Below are positions 41,446 to 53,114 of a stretch of DNA of 64,000 nucleotides, piece after piece. The notes beneath the pieces were generated by a model. It did no database searches. It was not told where the DNA came from and worked only from the letters and a program-made list of their open reading frames with translations. Position 1 is the first letter of the stretch, and the number at the start of each line of letters is the position of its first letter. This stretch comes from Erysipelotrichales bacterium (GTDB lineage: Bacteria > Bacillota_I > Bacilli_A > RFN20 > CAG-826): positions 87,877 to 151,876 of the forward strand of contig JAFLVA010000002.1 of NCBI GenBank assembly GCA_022508525.1, in the 5' to 3' direction. The translations under genes were made by a program, and so were the position numbers.

Positions 41446-41589
41446 ATGCGTGAAAAAGTCATCTTGATATGCACACAATGTTTGTCAAGAAATTACACAA
41501 CGACAAAACAAAAAACACAAACTCGTTTAGAAATTAAAAAGTTTTGCCCGAAATGTAATGCTCAAACATTACATAAAGAAAGCAAATAG
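41446..41589 (+). CDS. rpmG: 50S ribosomal protein L33
   Basis: [47 protein letters not shown]; missed by ORF track because of size. Confidence 0.95.
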   Translation: MREKVILICTQCLSRNYTTTKQKTQTRLEIKKFCPKCNAQTLHKESK

Positions 41590-41599
41590 GAGGTCACTT

Positions 41600-41794
41600 A
41601 TGGGAAAAGTTAAAAAATATTTTCAAGGTGTTGTAAAAGAAGGAAAAAGAGTTAGATGGCCAAGTCGCGAAACTGTTTTGAAATCTTTAGGTGTTGTTTT
41701 ATTTATTACAATTGTTGCTGCATTGTGGCTTTCTCTTGATGATGTTATAGCGGGACAGTTATTACGTATTTTACGTGATACTTTCGTTAAATAA
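41600..41794 (+). CDS. secE: preprotein translocase subunit SecE
   Basis: GVVKEGKRVRWPSRETVLKS; start at 41600 preferred over 41558. Confidence 0.95.
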   Translation: MGKVKKYFQGVVKEGKRVRWPSRETVLKSLGVVLFITIVAALWLSLDDVIAGQLLRILRDTFVK

Positions 41795-41815
41795 TTTAAT
41801 CTGGAGGACGATAAA

Positions 41816-42355
41816 ATGGAAAAACAATGGTATGTTGTTAATAGTTATTCTGGTCACGAAACAAAGGTTAAAGCTAACTTAGAGCGTCGTGTTGTTTCAA
41901 TGGGACTTGAAGACTATGTTTTTAGAATTATTGTTGCTGAAACAGAGCAACCTGTTTTAAAAGATGGAATTCCTACTGGAAAAACTAAAATTAAAAATCT
42001 ATATCCTGGCTATGTATTCATTGAGATGATTATGACTGATGAAGCATGGTTCATGGTTAGAAATACCCCAGGCGTTACTGGTTTCGTTGGATCATCTGGT
42101 GGAGGAACTAAACCTTTCCCAATTCCTGTTGAAGAAATCGAACCTGTGTTAAAGAGCATGGGTATGGTTGATAAGAGTATGTACTCACGTTATGATATTG
42201 GTGATTTGGTCAAAGTTTTACGTGGACCACTTGAAGGTAGCGAAGGACATATTACTGAGATTAATGCTGAAACGGGAACGATTAAAGTTGAGACAATTTT
42301 CTTTGGCCGTTCAACTGTTGTCGAAGTTGATTTTTCAGAGATTGATAAAATATAA
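41816..42355 (+). CDS. nusG: transcription termination/antitermination protein NusG
   Basis: QWYVVNSYSGHETKVKANLE; NTPGVTGFVG; KOW domain. Confidence 0.97.
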   Translation: MEKQWYVVNSYSGHETKVKANLERRVVSMGLEDYVFRIIVAETEQPVLKDGIPTGKTKIKNLYPGYVFIEMIMTDEAWFMVRNTPGVTGFVGSSGGGTKPFPIPVEEIEPVLKSMGMVDKSMYSRYDIGDLVKVLRGPLEGSEGHITEINAETGTIKVETIFFGRSTVVEVDFSEIDKI

Positions 42356-42361
42356 TTTTAT

Positions 42362-42387
42362 AACCTGCGATATCGCAGGTTTTTTTC
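42362..42387 (+). terminator. Rho-independent terminator
   Basis: AACCTGCGATATCGCAGGTTTTTTT. Confidence 0.9.
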
Positions 42388-42459
42388 TTGACTTTATAAA
42401 CACAAATTTTCATATTTGTGGGCAAATGTTTATTTTATAATAAAAATTATAAATTTTTC

Positions 42460-42590
42460 TTGACTTGAAGTTTTAGATTAGATACAATAGACAAGCATAG
42501 AATTGCTTTATTGTAGTTCTAAGCTATGCTTAGTGGAAGGATTAAGCGATTAATCCAATGACCACGGCACGGACAAAAATTCTATAGGAG
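42460..42590 (+). promoter_or_regulatory. rplK promoter and structured leader
   Basis: TTGACT-17-TACAAT; hairpins AAGCATAG...CTATGCTT and GTGG...GGATTAAGCGATTAATCC...CCAC. Confidence 0.6.
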
Positions 42591-42599
42591 GTGTGTCAC

Positions 42600-43013
42600 G
42601 TGAGTAAAAAGATCGCTAAGGTTGTGAAAATGGAATTACCTGGTGGAGACGCTAAACCAGGACCAAAACTTGCATCAGCTGGTATTTTAATGCCTAAATT
42701 CTGTACAGACTTTAATGCTAAAACAGCTGACCGTAGAGGAGAAATCGTTCCTGTCATCATTACCGCTTACGAAGATAAATCATTTGACTTCGTAATTAAA
42801 ACATCACCAGTTGCTGGTTTATTACTTAAGGCTGCTGGAATTAAAAAAGGCTCAGCAAATTCAAAGACAACAAAGGTTGCTAAAATTAGCAAGGATGACT
42901 TGAGAAAGATTGCTGAATACAAAATGCCAGATCTTAACTGCAACGATGTTGAAGCCGCAATGAAAATTATTGCTGGTACAGCTCGTAACATGGGCATTGA
43001 AATTGACGAATAA
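42600..43013 (+). CDS. rplK: 50S ribosomal protein L11
   Basis: KVVKMELPGGDAKPGPKLASAGI; GTG start at 42600. Confidence 0.97.
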   Translation: MSKKIAKVVKMELPGGDAKPGPKLASAGILMPKFCTDFNAKTADRRGEIVPVIITAYEDKSFDFVIKTSPVAGLLLKAAGIKKGSANSKTTKVAKISKDDLRKIAEYKMPDLNCNDVEAAMKIIAGTARNMGIEIDE

Positions 43014-43063
43014 TTGAAGGTGGGAGGGACAATACCCGTTATCACCACTAAGGAGGAAATAAA

Positions 43064-43750
43064 ATGAAGAAAGGTAAAAAGTATTTAGCTGTAGAAAAAG
43101 CAATTGATGCAAATAAGTTATATACAATTGCAGAAGCAGCTGAACTCGTCAAAACTACATCAACTACAAAGTTTGATGCTACTATCGATGTTTCTTTCCA
43201 TTTAAACGTTGATCCAAAACAAGCTGATCAAGCTATCAGAGGTACAGTTATTCTTCCTCATGGAAATGGTAAAACAAAGAGAGTTTTAGCAATCACACAT
43301 AAAGTTGATGATGCAAAAGCTGCTGGCGCGGATTTCGTCGGCGGAAAAGAAATGTTAGAAAAAATCCAAAATGAAAACTGGTTTGATTTCGATATTATCG
43401 TTGCAACACCTGATATGATGGGTGAGCTTGGTAAAATGGGTAAATTATTAGGACCTAAAGGTTTAATGCCAAACCCAAAAACTGGAACAGTTGCAATGGA
43501 TATCGCTAAAGCTATCCAAGAGATTAAAGCTGGTAAAGTTGAATACCGTGTTGATAGAGATGGAAATATCCATGTTAGTGTCGCTCGTTGTTCATTTGAA
43601 ACAGAAAAGATTGTTGATAACCTAAATGTTGTTTGCGATCAAATCGTCAAAGTAAAACCAGCATCAGTCAAAGGTGCATATATCAAAAACGCTGTTATCC
43701 ATACGACCATGGGACCAGCTATTAAAATTACATTTAATGGTCGTCAATAA
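43064..43750 (+). CDS. rplA: 50S ribosomal protein L1
   Basis: [21 protein letters not shown]. Confidence 0.98.
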   Translation: MKKGKKYLAVEKAIDANKLYTIAEAAELVKTTSTTKFDATIDVSFHLNVDPKQADQAIRGTVILPHGNGKTKRVLAITHKVDDAKAAGADFVGGKEMLEKIQNENWFDFDIIVATPDMMGELGKMGKLLGPKGLMPNPKTGTVAMDIAKAIQEIKAGKVEYRVDRDGNIHVSVARCSFETEKIVDNLNVVCDQIVKVKPASVKGAYIKNAVIHTTMGPAIKITFNGRQ

Positions 43751-43754
43751 GTTT

Positions 43755-43900
43755 TAAGGAATTCAATATACCAAAGACAGTAACGACGCTATAGTTTAAA
43801 AATGTTACCGAGGTGTAGGATAAGTTAATAAAAAATGTTATTCTCTCGCAAGGCGAGTCTATCTCATTGTATATTGAAGCCTAATATAAAAATTTTAAGA
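43755..43900 (+). promoter_or_regulatory. L10 leader (rplJL autoregulatory RNA)
   Basis: AATATACCAAAGACAGTAACGACG...GTTACCGAGGTGTAGGATAA...TCTCGCAAGGCGAGTC...TCATTGTATATTGAAGCC upstream of rplJ. Confidence 0.8.
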
Positions 43901-43919
43901 AAGGTTAGGAGGTAGAACG

Positions 43920-44408
43920 ATGAATCAAGAGATTTTACAAGCAAAAAAAGAAGTTGTTTCTGAAGTCGTTGAAAACGTTAAAAATTCCAACGCAGTTGTC
44001 GTTGTTGAATACCGTGGTTTATCAGTCGCAGAAATGACTGAGATGCGTCGTGCTTTAAGAGCTGTTGATGGTTCAATTCGCGTTTACAAAAACTCTCTCG
44101 TTGAACGTGCAGTTGAAGAATTAGGTCACACAGATCTTAAAGAAATACTTGAAGGCCCTAACGCAGTTGTCTTTACAAAAGATACAATTGCTGGTCCAAA
44201 AGTTATCGCAAAATTTGCTAAGAAACACGAACACCTTGTAATCAAGGGTGGAATCATCGAAGGTAAAGTTGCTAACGCTGACGAAGTTAAAGTCATCGCA
44301 TCATTACCAGGACGTGAAGGTTTGATTTCAATGTTCTTATCGTGCTTACAAGCACCTGTCCGCGGATTTGCCTGCGCTGTTAAGGCTATCGCTGACAAAC
44401 AAAACTAA
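43920..44408 (+). CDS. rplJ: 50S ribosomal protein L10
   Basis: VVEYRGLSVAEMTEMRRALR; synteny. Confidence 0.97.
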   Translation: MNQEILQAKKEVVSEVVENVKNSNAVVVVEYRGLSVAEMTEMRRALRAVDGSIRVYKNSLVERAVEELGHTDLKEILEGPNAVVFTKDTIAGPKVIAKFAKKHEHLVIKGGIIEGKVANADEVKVIASLPGREGLISMFLSCLQAPVRGFACAVKAIADKQN

Positions 44409-44426
44409 AATTAGGAGGAAAAAACA

Positions 44427-44801
44427 ATGGCAAAGTTAACAAACGAAGAAATTATTGCTGCTATTAAAGAAATGACAGTTGTCGAATTAAACGACTTAGT
44501 AAAGGCTGTTGAAGAAGAATTTGGTGTTACTGCTGCTGCACCTATGGCTGCTGCTGCTGCACCTGTCGAAGAAGAAGAAAAGAAAGGACCAGCAGAAGTT
44601 TCATTATGGATTAAAGCTGTTGGTGCATCAAAAGTTGCAGTTATCAAAGCTGTTCAAGCTATAACAGGCTTAGGCTTAATGGATGCTAAGAAATTAGTTG
44701 ACGCTGCTCCAGCTGCAGTTAAAGAACACATTTCACCAGTAGAAGCAGAAGAACACAAGAAAGCTTTAGAAGCTGCTGGTGCTGAAGTCGAAGTTAAGTA
44801 A
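44427..44801 (+). CDS. rplL: 50S ribosomal protein L7/L12
   Basis: Ala-rich hinge; [27 protein letters not shown]. Confidence 0.98.
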   Translation: MAKLTNEEIIAAIKEMTVVELNDLVKAVEEEFGVTAAAPMAAAAAPVEEEEKKGPAEVSLWIKAVGASKVAVIKAVQAITGLGLMDAKKLVDAAPAAVKEHISPVEAEEHKKALEAAGAEVEVK

Positions 44802-44830
44802 TTTAACTTTACTTTACGATAAAAAGATAT

Positions 44831-44853
44831 AAACCTGCTTTTGCGGGTTTTTG
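44831..44853 (+). terminator. Rho-independent terminator
   Basis: AAACCTGCTTTTGCGGGTTTTTG. Confidence 0.8.
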
Positions 44854-44875
44854 TCGCATTTAAGGGGTTGATAAA

Positions 44876-45469
44876 ATGTCGCATTATTTTGAATTTGACT
44901 CGGATTTAAAGTCATCTCCAAAGCTAATAAAATACGAAATTTTTGATCAACACTTTTGTTTAAAAACAGACCTTGGAGTGTTTTCAAAAAACAATATTGA
45001 TGAGGGAACATATGCTTTTTTAAAAGTGTTAATCCCTCTTCAATTAAAAGGTCGAATTCTTGATGTCGGTTGTGGATATGGGGCATTGGGATTAACGCTC
45101 GCATCATTTGATTCAAATTCAAAATTTGTTTTGGTTGATATTAATGAGCGTGCAGTCGCACTGACCAAGGAAAATATATCGAATTTAAAATTAAAAAATG
45201 TCACATGCCTTCAAAGTGACATTTATCAGAATGTCGATGGACGTTTTGATAGTATAGTTATAAATCCACCAATACGTGCTGGTAAAAAAGTTATTTATCA
45301 AATGTTTAAAGGTGCTTATGACTATCTTATTGATGGCGGTTCATTGTTTATTGTTATTCGAAAAAGTCATGGTGCGTTTAGCGCTAGAGATTATATAGAA
45401 GGAGTGTTTGGTAATTGTACTTTATTAAAAAGAGATAAAGGATACTACATTTATCAAGCAACTAAGTAA
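44876..45469 (+). CDS. class I SAM-dependent methyltransferase (YbxB/RsmC-like)
   Basis: RILDVGCGYGALGLTLA; INPPIRAGK; between rplL and rpoB as in Bacillus ybxB. Confidence 0.9.
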   Translation: MSHYFEFDSDLKSSPKLIKYEIFDQHFCLKTDLGVFSKNNIDEGTYAFLKVLIPLQLKGRILDVGCGYGALGLTLASFDSNSKFVLVDINERAVALTKENISNLKLKNVTCLQSDIYQNVDGRFDSIVINPPIRAGKKVIYQMFKGAYDYLIDGGSLFIVIRKSHGAFSARDYIEGVFGNCTLLKRDKGYYIYQATK

Positions 45470-45505
45470 ATGATGAATTAAATTTATTATGAGAGGGGCC
45501 ATTAT

Positions 45506-48500
45506 ATGAATTATAACAATTATAAAAAATTAAATAATGATCGTATTGATTTCTCAAAAATTTCTGGAACTTTAGAGTTACCATATTTAGTAGAAATTCA
45601 AACTGAATCATACAAAGAATTTTTAAAACATGGTATTGAAGAAACTTTTAAGGATGTTTTCCCAATCTCTAACTATGCAGATGATGTATTCATTGAATAT
45701 GTTGGACATAGATTTTTAGAGCCTAAATACGATTGGTTAGAATGCAAAAATCGTGATTTAACCTTTTGTGCTCCATTAAAAGTCACTTTACGTTTATGTT
45801 TTAAAGAGACTGGCGAAATCAAAGAAAAAGAAGTCTTTATGGGCGATTTCCCATTAATGACTGACAGCGGAACATTTATTATCAATGGTGCAGAACGTGC
45901 TATTGTATCACAAATTGTCCGTTCACCAGGTGCATATTTAAAGAAAGAATTAGATCATAAATCAGGTAAATATATTTATGGTGGAGACTTAATTCCTACT
46001 CGTGGTACTTGGTTACAATTTGAATCAGATTCTAAAGATGTTTTATCTGTTAGAATTGAACGCCAAAGAAAAATGCCTGCAACTATTTTATTAAAGGCTT
46101 TGGGCTTAGAAACTCCAGAAGTTCTTGAAGAATTATTTGGCGATAACGTTATGCTTCAAAATACTATTAAAAAAGATGCAGACACTAAAAACGCTTCTCG
46201 TGCTTTAAGAGAAATATTTTTAAGATTAAAACCTGGTGAACCTTATAACGAATCAGGTGCAATCACTTTCTTAACGCAAAGATTATTTGATCCAAAACGT
46301 TACGATTTAGGACGTGCTGGACGCCACAAATATATTACAAAACTAGGTGTTTACAACAGACTTCCTGGCCGTGTATTAGCAGAACATTTAATTTCTGCTG
46401 ATGGCGAAGTTGTCTATGAAAAAGGCACATTATTAACCATTGATATGGTTAATCAACTTAAAGAAGCAAGATTCTTTGAAAATGGTGCACACACTAGAAT
46501 TCTAGATACAAACACTGACTTAGATACACATAGTAAAGTTAATATCGTTAAAGTCTATGCTGATGAAGAACAAAAAAGAGTTGTTAACATCATCGGTACT
46601 GATTTAGATGAAACTTTAAACTGTGCAACAATTTCTGATATCGTAGCCACTTTCTCTTATTTTATGAATATTATTGAAGGATTTGGTGATACTGACGATA
46701 TCGACCACTTAAGTAACCGTCGCATTCGTTGTGTTGGTGAATTAATTCAAAATCAATTCCGCACAGGTTTAACAAAGATGGGTAAAGCTGTTAAGGATAA
46801 AATGTCAATTTCTGATTTATCAGAAGTTACACCTCAACAATTAATTAACATCCGTCCTGTTACAAGTGCAGTTAAAGAATTCTTTGCAAGCTCACAATTA
46901 TCACAATTTATGGACCAAACAAACCCTCTTGCAGAATTGACAAATAAACGTCGTATTTCTGCTTTAGGACCTGGTGGTATTTCAAGAGAACGTGCATCTT
47001 TCGCAGTTCGTGACGTTCACTACTCACACTACGGAAGAATTTGTCCAATTGAAACACCTGAAGGACAAAATATTGGTCTTATCAATAACCTTGCGTGTTA
47101 TGCAAAGATTAATAAATACGGATTTATTGAAACTCCATATCGTAGAGTTGAAAAAGGTACATTCCGTGTCCTTGAAGAAGCTGATTACTTATCAGCAGAT
47201 CAAGAAAAATTGTACCTCATTGCTGAGGCTAATACTCAATTAGATGAAAACCACTGCATTATGAATGATATGGTCATTGCTCGTGCAAATGGTGAGACAG
47301 TCTTAGCACCAAGAGAAATGATTGATTACATTGATGTTTCGCCAAAACAAATTGTTTCCATCGCAGCATCATGTATTCCATTCCTTGAAAACGATGATAC
47401 TACTCGTGCTTTGATGGGTGCTAACATGCAACGTCAAGCATTACCTTTATTAAATCCACATGCTCCATTTATTGGAACAGGTATGGAACATTATATTGCA
47501 AAAGACTCTGGTATCGCTGTTGTAGCAAAAGTTGATGGTTTAGTTAAATACGTTGATTCAAAACGTATTATCACAACTATGAACGGCGAAGATAAAGAAT
47601 ATCATTTGCAAAAATTCATGCGTTCTAACCAAGGAACATGTATTAACCAACGTCCAATTGTTAAGATTGGTGACCAAGTCAAAGCTGGTCAAGTTATTGC
47701 GGATGGCCCTGCAATGCAAAATGGTGACTTAGCTTTAGGTCAAAACGTTACTATTGCTTTCATGACATGGAATGGTTATAACTACGAAGACGCAGTTATC
47801 ATGTCAGAAAGATTAGTCAAAGATGATGTTTATACGACAATTCACATTGAAACATATGATTGTGAATGCCGTAACACACAACTTGGACATGAAGAATACA
47901 CTCGTGATGTCCCTAACGTCAGTGAAGATGCTAAAGCATACCTTGACGCAAGAGGTATTATCATTCCAGGTGCAGAAGTAAAAGAAGGCGACATTTTAGT
48001 TGGTAAGATTACTCCTAAAGGATTAACTGAACCTACCGCTGAAGAAAAATTATTGATGGCAATCTTTGCTGATAAGACTAAAGATGGTAAAGATACTTCA
48101 TTAAGAGTACCTCATGGTGGTGCTGGTGTTGTCTTAGATGTTAAAACATTCTCACGTAAAAACGGTGATGAATTACCACCAAAAGTTGATGAAATGGTTC
48201 GTGTCTATATCGTCCAAAAGAGAAAAATCTCTGAAGGTGATAAGATGTCTGGACGTCATGGTAACAAAGGTGTTATTTCCCGCATTTTACCAGTAGAAGA
48301 TATGCCGTTCTTACCAGATGGTACACCAATTGATATTATGTTAAATCCATTAGGTGTTCCTTCTCGTATGAATATTGGTCAAATTCTTGAAATTCACTTA
48401 GGTATGGCAGCTAAGAAATTAGGTATGAAGATTGCAACACCTGTTTTCGATGGTATATCTAATGAAGAAATATTTGATTTAATGAACAAAGCTGGCTTAA

Positions 48501-49066
48501 GCCCAGATGGAAAAACTGTATTATATGATGGACGTACCGGTGATCGTTTCGATGAACGCATTTCCGTTGGTGTTATGTACATGATTAAACTTGTTCACAT
48601 GGTCGATGATAAATTACACGCTCGTGCAACAGGTACATATTCAATCATTACACAACAACCTTTAGGTGGTAAGGCACAAAAAGGTGGCCAAAGATTTGGT
48701 GAAATGGAAGTTTGGGCATTAGAAGCTTATGGTGCTGCTCATACTTTACAAGAAATGATGACTATTAAATCTGATGATCGTGTTGGTCGTCGTAAAGCTT
48801 ATGATGCAATCATTAAGCAAAAGGATCTACCAAAACCTGGTATGCCTGAAGCATTTAAATTATTAACTAAGGAATTACAATCTCTTGCTCTTGATATTAG
48901 ATTATTTGATGGAGAAGGAACAGAAATCGATACTTCAGAAATTTCTAAACAAGCAGAAGCAGAAGAACATCGCATTTCTCAAACAATCCGTGATTTAACA
49001 GAAAATGTTGGATTTGACGATGAAGATGCAATGAGTATTGTAGAATCACTTAAAGGCGAAGAATAA
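45506..49066 (+). CDS. rpoB: RNA polymerase subunit beta
   Basis: [48 protein letters not shown]-like motif. Confidence 0.99.
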   Translation: MNYNNYKKLNNDRIDFSKISGTLELPYLVEIQTESYKEFLKHGIEETFKDVFPISNYADDVFIEYVGHRFLEPKYDWLECKNRDLTFCAPLKVTLRLCFKETGEIKEKEVFMGDFPLMTDSGTFIINGAERAIVSQIVRSPGAYLKKELDHKSGKYIYGGDLIPTRGTWLQFESDSKDVLSVRIERQRKMPATILLKALGLETPEVLEELFGDNVMLQNTIKKDADTKNASRALREIFLRLKPGEPYNESGAITFLTQRLFDPKRYDLGRAGRHKYITKLGVYNRLPGRVLAEHLISADGEVVYEKGTLLTIDMVNQLKEARFFENGAHTRILDTNTDLDTHSKVNIVKVYADEEQKRVVNIIGTDLDETLNCATISDIVATFSYFMNIIEGFGDTDDIDHLSNRRIRCVGELIQNQFRTGLTKMGKAVKDKMSISDLSEVTPQQLINIRPVTSAVKEFFASSQLSQFMDQTNPLAELTNKRRISALGPGGISRERASFAVRDVHYSHYGRICPIETPEGQNIGLINNLACYAKINKYGFIETPYRRVEKGTFRVLEEADYLSADQEKLYLIAEANTQLDENHCIMNDMVIARANGETVLAPREMIDYIDVSPKQIVSIAASCIPFLENDDTTRALMGANMQRQALPLLNPHAPFIGTGMEHYIAKDSGIAVVAKVDGLVKYVDSKRIITTMNGEDKEYHLQKFMRSNQGTCINQRPIVKIGDQVKAGQVIADGPAMQNGDLALGQNVTIAFMTWNGYNYEDAVIMSERLVKDDVYTTIHIETYDCECRNTQLGHEEYTRDVPNVSEDAKAYLDARGIIIPGAEVKEGDILVGKITPKGLTEPTAEEKLLMAIFADKTKDGKDTSLRVPHGGAGVVLDVKTFSRKNGDELPPKVDEMVRVYIVQKRKISEGDKMSGRHGNKGVISRILPVEDMPFLPDGTPIDIMLNPLGVPSRMNIGQILEIHLGMAAKKLGMKIATPVFDGISNEEIFDLMNKAGLSPDGKTVLYDGRTGDRFDERISVGVMYMIKLVHMVDDKLHARATGTYSIITQQPLGGKAQKGGQRFGEMEVWALEAYGAAHTLQEMMTIKSDDRVGRRKAYDAIIKQKDLPKPGMPEAFKLLTKELQSLALDIRLFDGEGTEIDTSEISKQAEAEEHRISQTIRDLTENVGFDDEDAMSIVESLKGEE

Positions 49067-49080
49067 GGAGGCGCAAAAGT

Positions 49081-52000
49081 ATGTTTGATATTAACGATTT
49101 AAAATCAATTAAAATTTCTCTTGCTTCTCCTGAAAAGATTCGTTCTTGGTCACATGGTGAAGTTAAGAAATTTGAAACAATTAACTATCGTTCACAAAAA
49201 CCTGAAATTGGTGGTTTATTTTGTGAAAAAATATTTGGACCTTCAAAAGATTATGAATGTCACTGTGGTAAGTACAAGAAAATCCGCTATCAAGGAATCA
49301 CTTGTGAAAAATGTGGTGTTGAAGTCATTTCTAAAGAAGTTAGACGTGAAAGAATGGGCCACATTGAACTTGCTTCACCAGTCACACATATCTGGTATTT
49401 AAAAAGTGTCCCTTCACGTATTGGTTTAGTTTTGGATATTCCAGCTAAACAACTTGAAGAAATTATTTATTTTGCTGCACACGTTGTTTTAAATCCAGGT
49501 AGTTCCAAAGTTCTTTATAAATCTGAACATTTATCAGAAAAGAATGGACCAATTGAATTTATTGCTGCAATTAAAGACTTTATCGAAACTTTGGATAAAG
49601 AAAGTTATGATTACACTCGTGCAAATGAGTTAATTGAAAAACTTGAAAGATATCCACAAGAACCTTTCGATTTCCAAACAACTGCTGCATTTATCTCAAA
49701 ACACACTGGAGCCGAATTTGGCGAAGGTGCTGAAGCAATTAAGAGATTATTAAAAGAAATCAACTTAGATGAAGAATCTGCTAAACTTCGTGTAGCAATT
49801 AAAGATTCTAAGAAAGATAAACAAAGAAAATTAATGAAACGTTTGGCAGTTATTGAAGCTTTCCGTACATCTGGCAATAGACCAGAATGGATGGTTCTTG
49901 ACTGTATCCCTGTTTTACCTCCTGATTTACGTCCAATGTGTAAATTAGAAGGTGGACGTTTCGCAGTTTCTGATTTAAACGAATTATATCGCCGTGTTAT
50001 CACACGTAATAATCGTTTAAAGAGATTAATTGAAATGGCTGCACCATCCGTAATTCTTTTAAATGAAAAACGTATGGTTCAAGAAGCTGTCGACGCATTA
50101 ATCGATAATGGTCGTAGAAATAAACCAGTTCAAGGACCAAACGGACGTACATTTAAATGTTTAACAAGTATTTTGAAAGGAAAACAAGGACGTTTCCGTC
50201 AAAACTTACTTGGTAAACGTGTTGACTACTCTGGCCGTTCAGTTATTGCTGTTGGACCAGATCTAAAAATGTATGAATGTGGAATTCCTCGTGAAATGGC
50301 AATTCAATTATTACGTCCATATATTGTTTCCTTATTAATCAAAAGAGGACATGCCTCTGCTCATAAACAAGCAGATAAACTTATCGATAGATATGATGAG
50401 AAAGTATTTGATATTGTCGAAGAAATTATTGGAGATCACCCAGTTTTATTAAACCGTGCTCCTACACTTCATAGACTTGGTATCCAAGCTTTCCAACCTA
50501 AGTTAGTTGCAGGTCGTGCAATCCGTTTACACCCTCTTGTCTGTACAGGATTTAACGCAGACTTCGATGGTGACCAAATGGCTGTTCACTTACCTTTATC
50601 AAAAGCTGCTCAAGAAGAAGCTATTGATTTAATGCTTGCAAGTAACAACATTTTAGGACCTAAAGATGGAAAACCTATCGTTACACCTTCTCAAGACATG
50701 GTTCTTGGTAACTATTACTTGACACTTGAATCTACTAAAGAATATTTCTTAGAAAGAGCAAAGAAATGTGAAGCACAAGGCGATATGGAAGAAGCAGAAC
50801 GCTACTACATTTACGCTGAAAGCGAAGGTAAAGTCTTTAGAAATATTGATGAAGTTGATCGTGCATATTTAACAAAACAAGTTCACTTACATAACCGTAT
50901 TGCAATTCCTGGTAAAGAAATCAATAAAGATAATTTAACAGAAGAAGAATACAATGGTTATTTAATTACTACAGTTGGTAAGATTATTTTCAATAAGATT
51001 TATCCTGCAGATTTCCCTTATTTAAATAATCCAGCTAACAAATCAAATTTTGAGCACACAATTGCAGAAGATTTTGTACCAAAAGGCACAAATATTCGCG
51101 AATACATTGCTGCTCAACCTATTAGAAAACCATATTGTAAAAAGGATTTAGGTAAAATTATTGACCAAATCTTCCGTAGATATGGTACTACTAAAACATC
51201 TGTCGTTCTCGACAAGATGAAAGACCAAGGATTTAAGTATTCCACATTTGCTGGTATTACTGTATCAATCGCTGATATTAATGTTGTTTCTGAAAAGAAA
51301 GATCTTATTAAGAAAGGTGATGAAGATACCGAAAAGGTCAACTTGATGGCAAGAAAAGGTTACTACACCGATCAAGAACGTCATAAGAAAGTTATTGAAA
51401 TTTGGGAAAATGTCCGTAAGCAATTCGAAGTTGCTTTAAGAAAACACATGGATACAGAAATCGATAACCCAATCTATATGATGGCTAACTCTGGTGCTCG
51501 TGGTAATATTTCTAACTTTACACAATTGTCCGCTATGCGTGGTTTGATGGCTAACCCATCTGGTGACACTATCGAATTGCCAATTAAATCCTGTTTCCGT
51601 GAAGGTATTAAAGTTTCAGAATTCTTTATTGCAACACACGGTGCACGTAAAGGTGGAGCTGATACAGCTTTAAAAACTGCTGACTCTGGTTACTTAACTA
51701 GAAGACTTGTCGATGTCTCTCATGACGTTGTGGTAAGAGAAGAAGACTGTGGAACAGATGTTGGATTTGTCGTAGGAGAAATTAGAGATACATCACGCGA
51801 TCAAGTTATCGTTCCATTAAGAGACCGTTTAGTTGGACGTTATTCTTTACATGATATTATTGATGAAAAGACCGGCGAAGTACTTGTTCCAGGCAATACT
51901 CTCATGACTGAAGTTGATGCTGATCGTGTAGTTAATGCTGGAATTAAACACGTCGAAATACGTTCACTCTTAGGATGTCAAACTAGATACGGTGTATGTA

Positions 52001-52932
52001 AACACTGTTATGGTTTAAATCTTGCAACTGGTAAAGAGGTTAAAGTTGGTGAAGCAGTTGGTATTATGGCTGCTCAATCAATTGGTGAACCTGGTACACA
52101 ATTAACCATGCGTACATTCCATACTGGTGGTGTCGCTGGTAGCGATATTACTCAAGGTTTACCTCGTGTTCAAGAGTTATTTGAATCTCGTATTCCAAAA
52201 GGAAGAGCAGTTATTTCTAAGATTGATGGCTTCGTTGATGAAATCAAGGAAGACAATGGTCGTTATATCGTAACTGTTAAAAATGATAAAGATGTTAAAG
52301 TCGAAACAACTGATTTCGGTGCCCGTTTACGTGTTAGAGTTGGTGACGAAATCAAAGCCGGTGATAAGATTACCGAAGGTGCAATTTACCCAGTTGAATT
52401 ATTAATTAATGCTGGTGTACAAAAAGTTGAAAAATACATCATCAAAGAAGTACATAAAGTATATCGTGCACAAGGTATTGAAATTTCCGATAAACATATT
52501 GAAGTTATTGTTTCTCAAATGTTAAGAAAAGTACATATTCTTGATGGAGGAGATACAAAACTTCTACCAGATACTTTAGTTGATAAAGAAGCATTTACCG
52601 ATGCAAATGCTGAAGTATTATTAGTAGGTGGCAAACCAGCAGTATGTATTCCTGAAATTTTACGTATCACTAAGGCTGCTTTAGAGACAGAATCATTCTT
52701 ATCTGCGGCATCATTCCAAGAAACAGCAAAAATACTCACCGATGCTTCAATTAGAGGCAAAGTTGATATCTTGCATGGTTTGAAAGAAAATGTCATTACA
52801 GGTAAGTTAATTCCTGCTGGACGTGGATTATTGAGCGAAGATGAAGAAGATGAGATTCTTGATGATTTTGAAGTCAAAGATCGCATGAATATGGTCAAAG
52901 CTCAATACATCGAAAAGTTCGACCATAAATAA
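49081..52932 (+). CDS. rpoC: RNA polymerase subunit beta'
   Basis: NADFDGDQMAVHLPLS catalytic motif. Confidence 0.99.
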   Translation: MFDINDLKSIKISLASPEKIRSWSHGEVKKFETINYRSQKPEIGGLFCEKIFGPSKDYECHCGKYKKIRYQGITCEKCGVEVISKEVRRERMGHIELASPVTHIWYLKSVPSRIGLVLDIPAKQLEEIIYFAAHVVLNPGSSKVLYKSEHLSEKNGPIEFIAAIKDFIETLDKESYDYTRANELIEKLERYPQEPFDFQTTAAFISKHTGAEFGEGAEAIKRLLKEINLDEESAKLRVAIKDSKKDKQRKLMKRLAVIEAFRTSGNRPEWMVLDCIPVLPPDLRPMCKLEGGRFAVSDLNELYRRVITRNNRLKRLIEMAAPSVILLNEKRMVQEAVDALIDNGRRNKPVQGPNGRTFKCLTSILKGKQGRFRQNLLGKRVDYSGRSVIAVGPDLKMYECGIPREMAIQLLRPYIVSLLIKRGHASAHKQADKLIDRYDEKVFDIVEEIIGDHPVLLNRAPTLHRLGIQAFQPKLVAGRAIRLHPLVCTGFNADFDGDQMAVHLPLSKAAQEEAIDLMLASNNILGPKDGKPIVTPSQDMVLGNYYLTLESTKEYFLERAKKCEAQGDMEEAERYYIYAESEGKVFRNIDEVDRAYLTKQVHLHNRIAIPGKEINKDNLTEEEYNGYLITTVGKIIFNKIYPADFPYLNNPANKSNFEHTIAEDFVPKGTNIREYIAAQPIRKPYCKKDLGKIIDQIFRRYGTTKTSVVLDKMKDQGFKYSTFAGITVSIADINVVSEKKDLIKKGDEDTEKVNLMARKGYYTDQERHKKVIEIWENVRKQFEVALRKHMDTEIDNPIYMMANSGARGNISNFTQLSAMRGLMANPSGDTIELPIKSCFREGIKVSEFFIATHGARKGGADTALKTADSGYLTRRLVDVSHDVVVREEDCGTDVGFVVGEIRDTSRDQVIVPLRDRLVGRYSLHDIIDEKTGEVLVPGNTLMTEVDADRVVNAGIKHVEIRSLLGCQTRYGVCKHCYGLNLATGKEVKVGEAVGIMAAQSIGEPGTQLTMRTFHTGGVAGSDITQGLPRVQELFESRIPKGRAVISKIDGFVDEIKEDNGRYIVTVKNDKDVKVETTDFGARLRVRVGDEIKAGDKITEGAIYPVELLINAGVQKVEKYIIKEVHKVYRAQGIEISDKHIEVIVSQMLRKVHILDGGDTKLLPDTLVDKEAFTDANAEVLLVGGKPAVCIPEILRITKAALETESFLSAASFQETAKILTDASIRGKVDILHGLKENVITGKLIPAGRGLLSEDEEDEILDDFEVKDRMNMVKAQYIEKFDHK

Positions 52933-52945
52933 TTAATTATTATTA

Positions 52946-52976
52946 GTCATCTTGTTTTGCAAGGTGACTTTTAATT
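52946..52976 (+). terminator. Rho-independent terminator
   Basis: GTCATCTTGTTTTGCAAGGTGACTTTTAATTTT. Confidence 0.7.
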
Positions 52977-53114
52977 TTGCTTTGAAATTGCACAAGTTTT
53001 TATAAATTTTAGCAATTTACAAAAATCTTATTTTTAAAAATAAAAATAAATGTTTTGTTATTATTATAAATTTTGATATAATACTATGTAATAGACATAA
53101 ACGGAGGTTGAAGT

